Positions 41,748 to 50,452 are shown, counted from the stretch's first letter. The stretch: 64,000 nt of DNA from CBDFHJ01 sp965247635 (GCA_965247635.1 CBDFHJ010000007.1:248001-312000), one strand, 5' to 3'. The notes: generated from the sequence alone by a model not told the origin. Program-made: numbers and translations.

Positions 41748-42869
41748 CTATTTGCTCACCAGGGACCGCATAGTCTCTTCCACCTGCAAGACCGCCATCT
41801 GTAGATTCTCTAGGCTATTGATTGCGGATGTCACTTCTTCGGCATCAGTCTGGCCGATAGCGGCATCGATTCCTTTGACCTTGCTATCGACATCCTGAAG
41901 AACGAGAAAGACTTCATGGCAATGAGCACCCAGTCGGGACTGTTTGTGCAGGTGGAAATCCCTAAAGAGGGAATTGAGGGCGTCCAGCTTTTCACCGATT
42001 AGAGCGCGCGTCTCCTCAAGCTTTTTCCTAATTTCCCCGGCTTTGGACAGGGTCACGTTCGGCGTCAACGATCGGACTGTGGCCAACGCCTTAGCGCTGG
42101 GTTCATTGATCTGTATCTCGGCGAATCGTTGTCCAAACTGTTGCAGAAGAGGCTTGACCACATCCAAGGGCATGCCCGTCGTTCGGCTCAGAAGAAACAG
42201 CCGATCAGCGTCTAAAGCGCCCTTCACGTGAAACTCCACAGACGCAAGTTCCTTGGAAAGCATGGTGAACTGCTTTTCTATCGCGTGACCCGGTTGCAGC
42301 CGTCCAAGCTGGATGGACTGACGGGGTCCCGCCTGCTGGACTTCGAGAGTTACGTCGCTGAAATGAACGTCGGGCTGGCCGTCACCTATCGGGGTGGTGT
42401 TTGACACTCTGGCCGTGACCTGCATATTGCGATCGCCGTGGGCTTCGCCGATGTCTTCAACCAGTAAGTCGAGGGCCAGGTAGGAGCGCAGTTGATGCCA
42501 CATGTCCAACCCCATGGGTTCCCCAGCGTCGTCAGAGTGAGCCGTAAGTGAGGACGAGGGATCTCCGCCCTGTGCGGTCGATGTGTTTCGTCTCATGGCT
42601 TTTACCTCCAGGGCCTCATTGCGCTGTAGTGCAACCAGAATCCCCACCATACCATCTAGCGGGGCCTCGATTTCGGCGAAGATCCACGGGCGACTCTGAG
42701 GGTGTGCCCAGTTCTGGCGCCACTCGTCTAGCAAACGGAATTTCCACATCGCTTGGGTGATGTCCGGGAACGATTTAGCGAACGCCGCCGCATGGTTCCT
42801 TCTGACGATGCGGTCAAAGTGGGAGGTGTCGAGGTAAGTCTCTGGGTTTGGTCGTCCTTCGCGTTCCAT
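41748..42869 (-). CDS. Hypothetical protein abutting an IS256-family element
   Basis: A 373-residue product I do not recognise. The central part (about 150-220) looks all-beta (NMQVTARVSNTTPIGDGQPD, VTLEVQQAGPRQS). The C-terminal third is helical and may form a coiled coil (AGEIRKKLEETRALIGEKLD, then EEVTSAINSLENLQMAVLQV). The ATG (or a GTG one codon earlier) starts within 4 bp of the IS end at 42873, so the native 5' end and promoter were probably removed by the insertion. Confidence 0.5.
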   Translation of the reverse strand: MEREGRPNPETYLDTSHFDRIVRRNHAAAFAKSFPDITQAMWKFRLLDEWRQNWAHPQSRPWIFAEIEAPLDGMVGILVALQRNEALEVKAMRRNTSTAQGGDPSSSLTAHSDDAGEPMGLDMWHQLRSYLALDLLVEDIGEAHGDRNMQVTARVSNTTPIGDGQPDVHFSDVTLEVQQAGPRQSIQLGRLQPGHAIEKQFTMLSKELASVEFHVKGALDADRLFLLSRTTGMPLDVVKPLLQQFGQRFAEIQINEPSAKALATVRSLTPNVTLSKAGEIRKKLEETRALIGEKLDALNSLFRDFHLHKQSRLGAHCHEVFLVLQDVDSKVKGIDAAIGQTDAEEVTSAINSLENLQMAVLQVEETMRSLVSK

Positions 42870-42872
42870 CAC

Positions 42873-43697
42873 GAGGTTACGTCAATAGGTGTGTAAACGA
42901 CATCAGGCGGCGATCTTCTCAGCCGTTGATTCAATGGCGATTCCATCCGCATACTGTGCACCGAGATAGACGTCTTCGATCAACTCAGGGGCCTTCAGAC
43001 GCCTGAAGCGCTGTTCGGCGACCATCAACATTTTCCAGATCACCGCTATCGCCCGATCGACCCTCTTGTAGCGCTTGGCGGCATCGGTCCGAAGCCTGAG
43101 GGCCGCGAAGGGTGATTCTACCGGGTTCGTCGTGCGAAGGTGCCCCCAGTGCTCCTTTGGGAAGTCATAGAAGGTGACCATGCGGTCCCAGTCCCGCTCC
43201 AAGGCCTCTGAGGCCGCCTCGTAGGAATGGTCGCCGCACCACCTGGTGAACACCGTCCTGAGCCGCTCAGCCTCTGTCCGAGTCGGCGCGTAGGGGATAG
43301 TACGCAGCATGAGCTTGGCCTGGTCCTGTTGTCGCTTTGGAAGCTTGGCGAGCACGTTTACGATCTTGTGGTTCCAGCAGCGTTGCTCTGCCGCCTGCGG
43401 ATAGACGTTGCGCAGAGCTCCCCAGATGCCCAGGTGTCCGTCCCCAACCACCAGCCTCGGGCACTCCAGCCCGCGGCGCCTCATGTCCCTGAGCACATCG
43501 GACCAGTTCTCTGTGGGCTCCCTGTATCCGGGAACAGCGCTCACCACCACCTTGCTCCCGTCGCTCAGGGCCGCCACCACCACCAGTACTGCCGCCTTCT
43601 CCTTCTCAAGACCAGCCTTGACGTAGACTCCATCCACCCACATGTAGACCACTTCCAGGTCATCTAGGGGCCGGCTGCGCCATTGGGCAAGCTCATC
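42873..43697 (-). mobile_element. IS256-family element, truncated copy (inverted relative to the full copy)
   Basis: The outer end is intact: GAGGTTACGTCAATAGGTGT from 42873. The inner end is cut at 43697, where the full copy begins. About 540 bp of its 5' part is missing. The retained sequence is nearly identical to the corresponding part of the 43698-45065 copy. Confidence 0.8.
42903..43697 (-). pseudogene. IS256-family transposase, 5'-truncated
   Basis: Encodes the C-terminal 60 % of the transposase, from the first catalytic Asp (MWVDGVYVKAG) through VVGDGHLGIWGAL to the normal end. It differs from the complete copy at a few residues (RCWNHK for RYWNHK, GYREPTEN for GYRESTEN, IAIESTAEKIAA for ITIESTAEKVAA). 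The start codon and N-terminal DNA-binding region are missing. Confidence 0.8.
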
Positions 43698-45065
43698 GAG
43701 GTATCTTCAAAAAGTGTGTAAACAGTCAGGCGGTGTACCCTCTCTCTGAACAACACGGGCTCGAGGCCCAAGAGAGGAGATAGACCGCCCATGAGGAAGG
43801 AAAGCACTGAGAGTAGGTCGGAGTCAAGGCCGGAGTGGGAGCAGTTGGAGGATTGGGTGCGAAGCCAGGTCCAGAGGCTGATCCAGGAGTTGCTGGAGGA
43901 GGAGGTGACGGCGTTTCTGGGAAGGGCGAAGTCGGCGCTCAGATCCGACTCGGACAACGATACCGGCTATCGGAACGGATACGGCAGAGCCCGGAGGCTT
44001 ACGCTGAGTTCGGGAACGATACAGCTGAGGCGGCCGCGAGTCCGCGATACCGAGGAGCAGTTCGAGAGCCGGCTGCTGCCGCTGTTCGTCAACAGGACCA
44101 GGAAGGTTGCTGAGTTGATCCCCGAGCTGTACCTGCACGGTCTATCCGAAGGCGACTTCGATCTGGCTTTGCGGGGGCTGCTGGGAGAGGACGCACCGGT
44201 ATCGGCGAGCACGGTGGCCCGGTTGAAGTCCAAGTGGAACGATGAGCTTGCCCAATGGCGCAGCCGGCCCCTAGATGACCTGGAAGTGGTCTACATGTGG
44301 GTGGATGGAGTCTACGTCAAGGCTGGTCTTGAGAAGGAGAAGGCGGCAGTACTGGTGGTGGTGGCGGCCCTGAGCGACGGGAGCAAGGTGGTGGTGAGCG
44401 CTGTTCCCGGATACAGGGAGTCCACAGAGAACTGGTCCGATGTGCTCAGGGACATGAGGCGCCGCGGGCTGGAGTGCCCGAGGCTGGTGGTTGGGGACGG
44501 ACACCTGGGCATCTGGGGAGCTCTGCGCAACGTCTATCCGCAGGCGGCAGAGCAACGCTACTGGAACCACAAGATCGTAAACGTGCTCGCCAAGCTTCCA
44601 AAGCGACAACAGGACCAGGCCAAGCTCATGCTGCGTACTATCCCCTACGCGCCGACTCGGACAGAGGCTGAGCGGCTCAGGACGGTGTTCACCAGGTGGT
44701 GCGGCGACCATTCCTACGAGGCGGCCTCAGAGGCCTTGGAGCGGGACTGGGACCGCATGGTCACCTTCTATGACTTCCCAAAGGAGCACTGGGGGCACCT
44801 TCGCACGACGAACCCGGTAGAATCACCCTTCGCGGCCCTCAGGCTTCGGACCGATGCCGCCAAGCGCTACAAGAGGGTCGATCGGGCGATAGCGGTGATC
44901 TGGAAAATGTTGATGGTCGCCGAACAGCGCTTCAGGCGTCTGAAGGCCCCTGAGTTGATCGAAGACGTCTATCTCGGTGCACAGTATGCGGATGGAATCA
45001 CCATTGAATCAACGGCTGAGAAGGTCGCCGCCTGATGTCGTTTACACACCTATTGACGTAACCTC
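43698..45065 (+). mobile_element. IS256-family insertion sequence, complete
   Basis: 1,368 bp with imperfect 26-bp terminal inverted repeats: GAGGTATCTTCAAAAAGTGT... at the left and ...ACACACCTATTGACGTAACCTC at the right, 21 of 26 matching. No flanking direct repeat of 8-9 bp is present (left CTCATC, right AATCTG), which fits insertion into the older copy followed by deletion or rearrangement. Confidence 0.8.
43791..45035 (+). CDS. IS256-family (Mutator-type) transposase
   Basis: A 414-residue DDE transposase. The N-terminal region (RLIQELLEEEVTAFLGRAK) and GYRNGYGRARRLT segment are typical of IS256. The catalytic acids are in MWVDGVYVKAG, VVGDGHLGIWGAL and, near the C-terminus, TTNPVESPFAALR. 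The length is normal and the frame is uninterrupted, so the element may be active. Confidence 0.93.
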   Translation: MRKESTESRSESRPEWEQLEDWVRSQVQRLIQELLEEEVTAFLGRAKSALRSDSDNDTGYRNGYGRARRLTLSSGTIQLRRPRVRDTEEQFESRLLPLFVNRTRKVAELIPELYLHGLSEGDFDLALRGLLGEDAPVSASTVARLKSKWNDELAQWRSRPLDDLEVVYMWVDGVYVKAGLEKEKAAVLVVVAALSDGSKVVVSAVPGYRESTENWSDVLRDMRRRGLECPRLVVGDGHLGIWGALRNVYPQAAEQRYWNHKIVNVLAKLPKRQQDQAKLMLRTIPYAPTRTEAERLRTVFTRWCGDHSYEAASEALERDWDRMVTFYDFPKEHWGHLRTTNPVESPFAALRLRTDAAKRYKRVDRAIAVIWKMLMVAEQRFRRLKAPELIEDVYLGAQYADGITIESTAEKVAA

Positions 45066-45231
45066 AATCTGAGTGTAGGTCATGTCAATGACCTTGATCC
45101 CAAGGCTGAAAAGACCCAAACAGAGCCAATGTGGTCGTGGCCACGTGGATCGGAAATTAGTGTCGTCGCGCAACGGAAAAGCGAACTAGCGGAACGGCCC
45201 ATGGTTCGGGCAGAGATCCAAGGGTTAGAAC

Positions 45232-45261
45232 GGTACCCCTGGGGAGGCTCGAACTCCCGCA
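45232..45261 (-). repeat. Duplicate of the tRNA-Arg 3' end (candidate attachment site)
   Basis: GGTACCCCTGGGGAG, one mismatch, CTCGAACTCCCGCA: 29 of 30 bases match 46789-46818, the T-arm and acceptor end of tRNA-Arg(CCG). The two copies are direct repeats in the same orientation and bracket alpha subunit gene 6 only. The flanking 45066-45372 interval has no other recognisable feature. Confidence 0.65.
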
Positions 45262-45372
45262 AGTTCGCTAGCCGACGGCGCCGTCGTGGGTAACGGCTGT
45301 TGCTGTTGCGGCGGCTATCAAGGGCTACTCGTGCCTATCCCATCTCGCCCGACCGCCGTTAGGTGCAGTCCG

Positions 45373-46728
45373 CTAAAACTTGAGCCCGGCATGCGCCCGG
45401 CGCTCGCGGTTCTCATGCAGCTCGTCCCAGCTCTCGGTATCCATCAACTCCGCCCAGAAGCGGTAGAGCCCCAACTGGTTCTCCTCCATGGGCGTGTTGA
45501 CGGGAACGATCTCGTCCTTGGGAATGTTGAGGCCCTGGGCGTAGCTGTACGGGTAGCGTTTGGCAATGGTGCCCTTGCTGGCATTGGACGCATAGTTCCA
45601 GTTCTCCATGTCGTCCTGCTCCGTCAGGCCCGCGGGACCGGAGTAGCGCATCGCGTAGTGGCGCAGCAGGTCCTTCACCTTCTGGGGTGCGTCCTTGTCC
45701 ACCAGCGCCCAGCTCCAATACTCCGACTGGAGCGGGCCACCGGCGGGGCTCCACAGCGCCATGCGCCGCGGCTGACGCGACCAGAATGACTCGTTCGGAA
45801 ATACGTTGCCCACCCCACCCAGGAGCCGGGCCATCTCGCCCTGACGCTTCTGCCGCTCGTAGTACACGTGCTCGTAGTACTGCGCTACCTCCGGGTCGTT
45901 CTGGTACGAGGGCTGCCAAGGTAAGTCGCTGTTCTGTGCCGAGTTCAGCGCGCCGTGGCCATTGGGGAACGTCGCACGCACCTTATGGCTCTGCTCGCGG
46001 TACTCGGTATCACGCCGGCCCTGGCCGGGGCTGACGCCGATGCCTACCAGGTCCACCGACCGGTGACTGGTATTGTGATAACCGTCGCCGCAGGCGTTCT
46101 CCGACGCCGACTTCCAGTTCGCTCCCACGCTCCACTTCTGGACGCCGGCTATCGCCTCCGACCCTCCCTCGCTGCCATCCCGGTGGTCCAGCAGAATGTC
46201 CAGATGGGGCTTCATGCCGCCCAGGTAGTCCAGCCACGAGGGGGCTTTCGGGTCCCAGGTGGCCCAGATGGTCCCCTTGTAGTTGGTCATTTGGGCGACT
46301 TCCACCAGCCCCCACTGGCTCTTGACCAGCTCCTCCTGGTACGCGTCCTTGTAGCGCGGCACGCCCACCAATGACCCGTCGCCCGCGTAGCTCCACCCGT
46401 GATACGGACACGTGAGTACCGGCGTGTTCCCCTCGTCGTACCGGCACACCTTCATCCCCCGGTGGCGACACGAGTTCAGGAACACGTGGATTGAATTGTC
46501 CCGGTCCCGGCTCAGGATCACCGATTCCTCCCCCATACGGGAGACGAAGTAGTCGCCGGGCTTCGCGACCTGGCTCTCGTGGCCGATGAATAGCCACACG
46601 CGGGTGAAAACCCGCTCCTGCTCCAACCGGTAGAACTCCTCGCTGACGTAGACCTCTCGGCTGACCAACCCGTTCTGTACGTCTACGTAGTGCTGTAAGA
46701 ACGTTCCCATACCAGTACTGATTGCCAT
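45373..46728 (-). CDS. Rieske aromatic-ring-hydroxylating oxygenase alpha subunit 6 (unlinked copy)
   Basis: A 451-residue paralogue of the 28.6-35.6 kb array. Its Rieske half is nearly identical (CRHRG, CPYHGW), but the catalytic half is the most distinct. The iron site reads ENACGDGYHNTSH (H-x3-H, like alpha 1), and KSASENACGD replaces KFGSENF. EQDDMENWNY is retained. The start at 46728 follows GGGAGAAATCC; the upstream in-frame extension runs through the tRNA gene and is not coding. It lies between tRNA-Arg and a copy of that tRNA's 3' end. Confidence 0.92.
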   Translation of the reverse strand: MAISTGMGTFLQHYVDVQNGLVSREVYVSEEFYRLEQERVFTRVWLFIGHESQVAKPGDYFVSRMGEESVILSRDRDNSIHVFLNSCRHRGMKVCRYDEGNTPVLTCPYHGWSYAGDGSLVGVPRYKDAYQEELVKSQWGLVEVAQMTNYKGTIWATWDPKAPSWLDYLGGMKPHLDILLDHRDGSEGGSEAIAGVQKWSVGANWKSASENACGDGYHNTSHRSVDLVGIGVSPGQGRRDTEYREQSHKVRATFPNGHGALNSAQNSDLPWQPSYQNDPEVAQYYEHVYYERQKRQGEMARLLGGVGNVFPNESFWSRQPRRMALWSPAGGPLQSEYWSWALVDKDAPQKVKDLLRHYAMRYSGPAGLTEQDDMENWNYASNASKGTIAKRYPYSYAQGLNIPKDEIVPVNTPMEENQLGLYRFWAELMDTESWDELHENRERRAHAGLKF

Positions 46729-46787
46729 AAGGATTTCTCCCTTACCTAAGGTCTGTCCAACTACACTACCACGACCGCCAGCGCGGA

Positions 46788-46862
46788 TGGTACCCCTGGG
46801 GAGACTCGAACTCCCGCATCCGGCTCCGGAGGCCGGCGCTCTATCCGCTGAGCTACAGGGGC
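46788..46862 (-). tRNA. tRNA-Arg (anticodon CCG)
   Basis: A complete cloverleaf on the minus strand. Acceptor GCCCCTG pairs with CAGGGGT (terminal G-U), the D-arm is GCTCAGCGGATAGAGC, the anticodon stem CCGGC/GCCGG carries loop CTCCGGA with anticodon CCG, the T-arm contains GTTCGAGTC, and CCA is encoded. It lies 59 bp upstream of alpha subunit gene 6. Confidence 0.95.
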
Positions 46863-47092
46863 GACGCAAGCCAGTATAGCAACTGCCGTTCAAGCCGTTC
46901 AAGTCCAGGCACCCGGCCGTTTACGCGTCCAGCGCGCATCGGGCGCAAAAGCAACGATGGTGAAGGGCTAAAGCCCTTGACATCCCCTTGGAGCGCTGAA
47001 TATGATTGGGCGTGCTTACGGCCTGGTGGCTGTGCGCCGCGTAGGCATTCACTCTACTCTGGCCATTCCCGCTTAGGAAAGAAGGGGGTCCG

Positions 47093-47632
47093 ATGAACCG
47101 CATCCTCAGTGCCAAGACCATGGCCCTGGCCCTGCTCATGGTTGTCGCTTTAATCGCCGCGGCCTGTGCAGGAGACGACGGAGCCCGGGGTTCGAAGGGT
47201 GATCGTGGCGCCGCGGGCGCCGATGGTGCAGCAGGCGACCAAGGCCCAGCGGGCGCCGACGGCGCACGAGGCGTCGCCGGTATCGAAGGCATCCTTGGAC
47301 TGCCAGGACCCCAAGGAGCCCCAGGGCCAGCAGGCCCGTCGCTCAACGCCTCCATCATAGTTCCTCAAGCTTTCCGAGCGCCGGGCGTAAGCGGGGTCGC
47401 CGTCTACGGCGCGGGCTTCGAGCCCGGTGAGTCAATCGCGGTGCTCATTGCCTACCCTGACGACTCCCTGGCGCTCCTGGGCGGCGGGGACGTGATCGTC
47501 GCGGACGCTATCGGGACCTTCAGCGTCTCGGAGTCGGGGCTCACGCTGGATGATGAGGGTCTGTACGCGGTTACCGCCAATGGGTCTGAGGGCAGCGCCG
47601 CCAGCGCGGTCGTAGTCGTTGCGGAGAAGTAA
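47093..47632 (+). CDS. Collagen-like lipoprotein
   Basis: A 179-residue secreted lipoprotein. The signal peptide (about 1-24) ends in the lipobox IAAAC. It is followed immediately by about 19 uninterrupted Gly-x-y triplets (GDDGARGSKGDRGAAGADGA and onward to GPQGAPGPAGPS), a potential collagen triple helix. The C-terminal domain (about 85-179) is rich in Gly, Val and Ala and predicted beta, resembling a small Ig-like or TIG module (GVAVYGAGFEPGESIAV). It probably forms a trimeric surface stalk with a head domain. A GGGG-type ribosome-binding site precedes the ATG. Confidence 0.85.
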   Translation: MNRILSAKTMALALLMVVALIAAACAGDDGARGSKGDRGAAGADGAAGDQGPAGADGARGVAGIEGILGLPGPQGAPGPAGPSLNASIIVPQAFRAPGVSGVAVYGAGFEPGESIAVLIAYPDDSLALLGGGDVIVADAIGTFSVSESGLTLDDEGLYAVTANGSEGSAASAVVVVAEK

Positions 47633-47674
47633 AGAAGCTTTTCCGCTTCCTCCTGACACGGACCGATAAATTAG

Positions 47675-47707
47675 AAGGACTCCCCTGTCGAACACAGGGG
47701 AGTCCTT
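47675..47707. terminator. Bidirectional intrinsic terminator
   Basis: AAGGACTCCCCTGT (47675-47688) and ACAGGGGAGTCCTT (47694-47707) form a perfect 14-bp stem with a 5-base loop, placed between the convergent collagen-like gene and the CBS-domain gene. GCTTT follows on the plus strand and TCTAATTTAT follows on the minus strand. Confidence 0.75.
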
Positions 47708-47725
47708 GCTTTACAGGGCCGGGGG

Positions 47726-49036
47726 TTAGGGTTCGAGGGGCTGTCCTCCATCTTCGGGAGGTAGCTCGCCACGAGCACCCAAGGGGAGCACGCGGACCTT
47801 TTTAATCCGGCGTCCAACGGTGGTGACCACTTCCATCTGCAAACCGTTGGCAGTCACCAGGTCGCCGGGGCTGGGTATTTTGCCCAGGTGGCTGTACAGG
47901 AACCCGCCCAGGGTCTCGAAGCCCTCTCCGCCAATGGTGGCGTGGAAAGCCTCGTTGAAGGCATCCACCTCGATGCGGGCGTCCACCAGGGCCTGACCGC
48001 GTTCGTCCCTTTCAATGGTTGGCTCGGTGGTGTCAAACTCGTCCTCAATCTCACCCACGATCTCCTCGACTAGGTCCTCGATGCTGATAATCCCTGCCAC
48101 GCCACCGAACTCGTCAACCACGACGGCAATTTGGAGGTGCCTCTCCTGGAACTCCCGCAGTAGCTCGTCTACTCGTTTCGCTTCCGGTATGAAGAACGCC
48201 GGACGAACGAGGTCGCGGAGGGCCGCCTGCGCGCCAATGTGGCGTGCGGTAGCCTCCAAAAGGTCCCGGCTGTACAGTATGCCAACCACGTTATCGAGTG
48301 ACTCCTGATAGACCGGCACGCGACTGTGGCCGCTGTCCAGGACGCGGTCGATGACCTGGTCCAACGAAGTGTCCACCTCCAGCGCAACCACGTCCACCCG
48401 TGGGACCATGATCTCTCGGACCGCGGTATCCTCCAGGTGGAGAATGGCGTAGATCATCCGCCGCTCCTCAGGCTCCAGCTCCTCATTGGAGAGGTCCTCC
48501 GCTACCTCCTCTTCCTCCTCCGTCCGCGATTCCGCGAGCGTGGACCCGTTCCCGGAGGCTGCTTCGCCCGCCCGTCTGCCTGCTCGCAGGGCGCGGTAGC
48601 TGAGCCAAGATAGCGGCAGTGCCGGCCACAGGAGTATCTGAATCGGCACGCCCAGCTTGATGAGGAGTGCGTCGGATAGCCCGGCCACCTGCTTGACGAT
48701 GAGGGGTCTGAGCAGCAACAAGAACACCGAGAGTCCCACCATGGAAATCAAAGTGGCTGGCCACAGCCACTCTAGCTGGACCCAGAACAGCGCTAGGGAT
48801 AGGGAGAAGATGGCCGCGATGCTGGTAAGCCGCAGGGTGCGGACCACATCCTCATACTGGTAGCGGGAAGCACGGAGGTTCCGTACGACAGCCTCACGCA
48901 GGCTGTGGCCGGTGGTCATATCCCGCATGGAACCTCGACGCAGCAGCGGCAGCGCCGTTTCGGCGGCGTGCAACGCAAGGTACGCAAGCACGGTTATGAC
49001 GATGAATACGACGGTTATCGTACTATCACTATCCAA
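47726..49036 (-). CDS. CNNM/CorC-HlyC-type membrane protein with CBS pair
   Basis: A 436-residue protein. The N-terminal DUF21/CNNM-type membrane region (about 1-150) has three to four hydrophobic segments. A charged linker (SRTEEEEEVAEDL) follows, then two CBS motifs (REIMVPRVDVVALEVD and RDLVRPAFFIPEAKRVDEL) and a C-terminal CorC_HlyC domain (TLGGFLYSHLGKIPSPGD). Family members are implicated in Mg or Co handling; direct function here is not shown. The glmU start lies 7 bp upstream on the same strand. Confidence 0.9.
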   Translation of the reverse strand: MDSDSTITVVFIVITVLAYLALHAAETALPLLRRGSMRDMTTGHSLREAVVRNLRASRYQYEDVVRTLRLTSIAAIFSLSLALFWVQLEWLWPATLISMVGLSVFLLLLRPLIVKQVAGLSDALLIKLGVPIQILLWPALPLSWLSYRALRAGRRAGEAASGNGSTLAESRTEEEEEVAEDLSNEELEPEERRMIYAILHLEDTAVREIMVPRVDVVALEVDTSLDQVIDRVLDSGHSRVPVYQESLDNVVGILYSRDLLEATARHIGAQAALRDLVRPAFFIPEAKRVDELLREFQERHLQIAVVVDEFGGVAGIISIEDLVEEIVGEIEDEFDTTEPTIERDERGQALVDARIEVDAFNEAFHATIGGEGFETLGGFLYSHLGKIPSPGDLVTANGLQMEVVTTVGRRIKKVRVLPLGARGELPPEDGGQPLEP

Positions 49037-49042
49037 GGGCTA

Positions 49043-50452
49043 TTACCCCTCCTTGTAACCGACGGTCTCGTGCGCCGAGCGGCCGCGCGACCTCAGTGGC
49101 CTGGCTGGAACACCTGCCACGGTAGCGCCCGCTGGCACATCGTGCGTCACCACCGCGCCCGCACCCGTCACGGCCCGGGCCCCCACGGTCACGGGGGCCA
49201 CCAGCAGCGTATCGCTGCCGATAAAGGCCCCTTCCTCTATCCGCGTCACGTGCTTATCAACGCCGTCGTAGTTACAGGTGACCGCTCCGGCGCCCACGTT
49301 CACCCGCGGCCCCAGAACAGCGTCACCGATATAGCAGAAGTGGCCCACGCTGGTGCCGGCCCCTATCCGGCTGTTCTTGATCTCCACGTGGCTGCCGACC
49401 CAGACTCCACGTTCCAGGTAGGTGCCGGGCCTCAGATTACAGTAAGGGCCCACCCCCGCGTCAGGCTCCAACACGACCCCGTCCAAAGTGGATCCGCCCA
49501 CCCTGCAACCCTCGGCGACCACAACGTCCGTGAGCTGCGCGTTGGGCCCGACCTGAGCGCCACGTCCCACCCGAGTCCAGCCTTGGAGCCGTGTGTTCGG
49601 TAGGATGACGGCCTCCGCTTCCAGCTCTACGTCCATGTGAATGTAGGTGGTGGCTGGGTCTTCCAAGGTGACGCCACAGGCCATCCAGTGCGTTCGGAGG
49701 CGGTCCTGCATGGCTGCCTCCGCTTGGGCCAGCTCCACGCGCGAATTCACGCCCAGGCCTTCAACCGCCGACTCCAACGCTGCCGTGCTCACCACGCACC
49801 CATCGCCCACGGCCAGGGCCACGAGTCCAGTCACGTAGGTCTCCCCAGAGGCGTGCGGCGTGAGGCGGCCGATGGCATCCCGCACCCACTTCACGTCAAT
49901 GCAGTAGGCCCCCACGTTGGCCTCAAGGGTCCCATTCCCGGTGCTTTGGAGCTCTTCAAGTCTCGTGTCCTCCGCCGCCTCTACAACGGCGGCAGGCCGC
50001 CCTGCGGCATCCCGCAGCAGTCGTCCCAGGTCATGGGCCTGGGACGGTGCAACGTGGGCGGTGAGCAAGGAGAGGGCAGCTTGAGTCTGGATATGCTGCT
50101 CAGCAAGCGCTTGGAGCGTATCCGGGCGCAAGAGTGGCGTATCGCCATTCAGCAGCAACACCTGGGTTGTGTCGGCAGCGAGGTGAGGGAGCGCCGTGGC
50201 CAGGGCGTCGGCCGTACCCAGCGGGTCGGGTTGCTCGACCGGCTCCGCCTCGCCGCCTGCCGCCGCGGCGATCTCCTGGCGGTCCTTTGGCGGGACGACC
50301 AGAAGGACCCGGGAAAGCCCGGCCTGACGGGCGGCGCTGACTACATGACGGACGAGTGGCATACCGGCCACTGTATGGAGCGCCTTGGGCGCCCTGGAAT
50401 GCATCCGGGTGCCCCTACCTGCCGCCATCACGATGGCTGTCCAGTTGTTCAT
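49043..50452 (-). CDS. glmU: Bifunctional UDP-N-acetylglucosamine pyrophosphorylase / glucosamine-1-phosphate N-acetyltransferase
   Basis: Makes UDP-GlcNAc for peptidoglycan. The N-terminal uridyltransferase domain has AIVMAAGRGTRMHSRAPKAL and LLNGDTPLL. The C-terminal left-handed beta-helix has hexapeptide repeats (GGSTLDGVVLEPDAGVGPYC, then VGHFCYIGDAVLGPRVNVGA). The acetyltransfer signature is CNYDGVDKHVTRIEEGAFIG. The 469-residue length is typical. It precedes the CBS-domain gene by 7 bp and probably shares its mRNA. Confidence 0.95.
   Translation of the reverse strand: MNNWTAIVMAAGRGTRMHSRAPKALHTVAGMPLVRHVVSAARQAGLSRVLLVVPPKDRQEIAAAAGGEAEPVEQPDPLGTADALATALPHLAADTTQVLLLNGDTPLLRPDTLQALAEQHIQTQAALSLLTAHVAPSQAHDLGRLLRDAAGRPAAVVEAAEDTRLEELQSTGNGTLEANVGAYCIDVKWVRDAIGRLTPHASGETYVTGLVALAVGDGCVVSTAALESAVEGLGVNSRVELAQAEAAMQDRLRTHWMACGVTLEDPATTYIHMDVELEAEAVILPNTRLQGWTRVGRGAQVGPNAQLTDVVVAEGCRVGGSTLDGVVLEPDAGVGPYCNLRPGTYLERGVWVGSHVEIKNSRIGAGTSVGHFCYIGDAVLGPRVNVGAGAVTCNYDGVDKHVTRIEEGAFIGSDTLLVAPVTVGARAVTGAGAVVTHDVPAGATVAGVPARPLRSRGRSAHETVGYKEG

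Noticed and set aside
45262..45330. A second complete tRNA at 45232
   Set aside because: Similarity to tRNA-Arg ends after the T-arm; no anticodon or D-arm can be folded beyond it.
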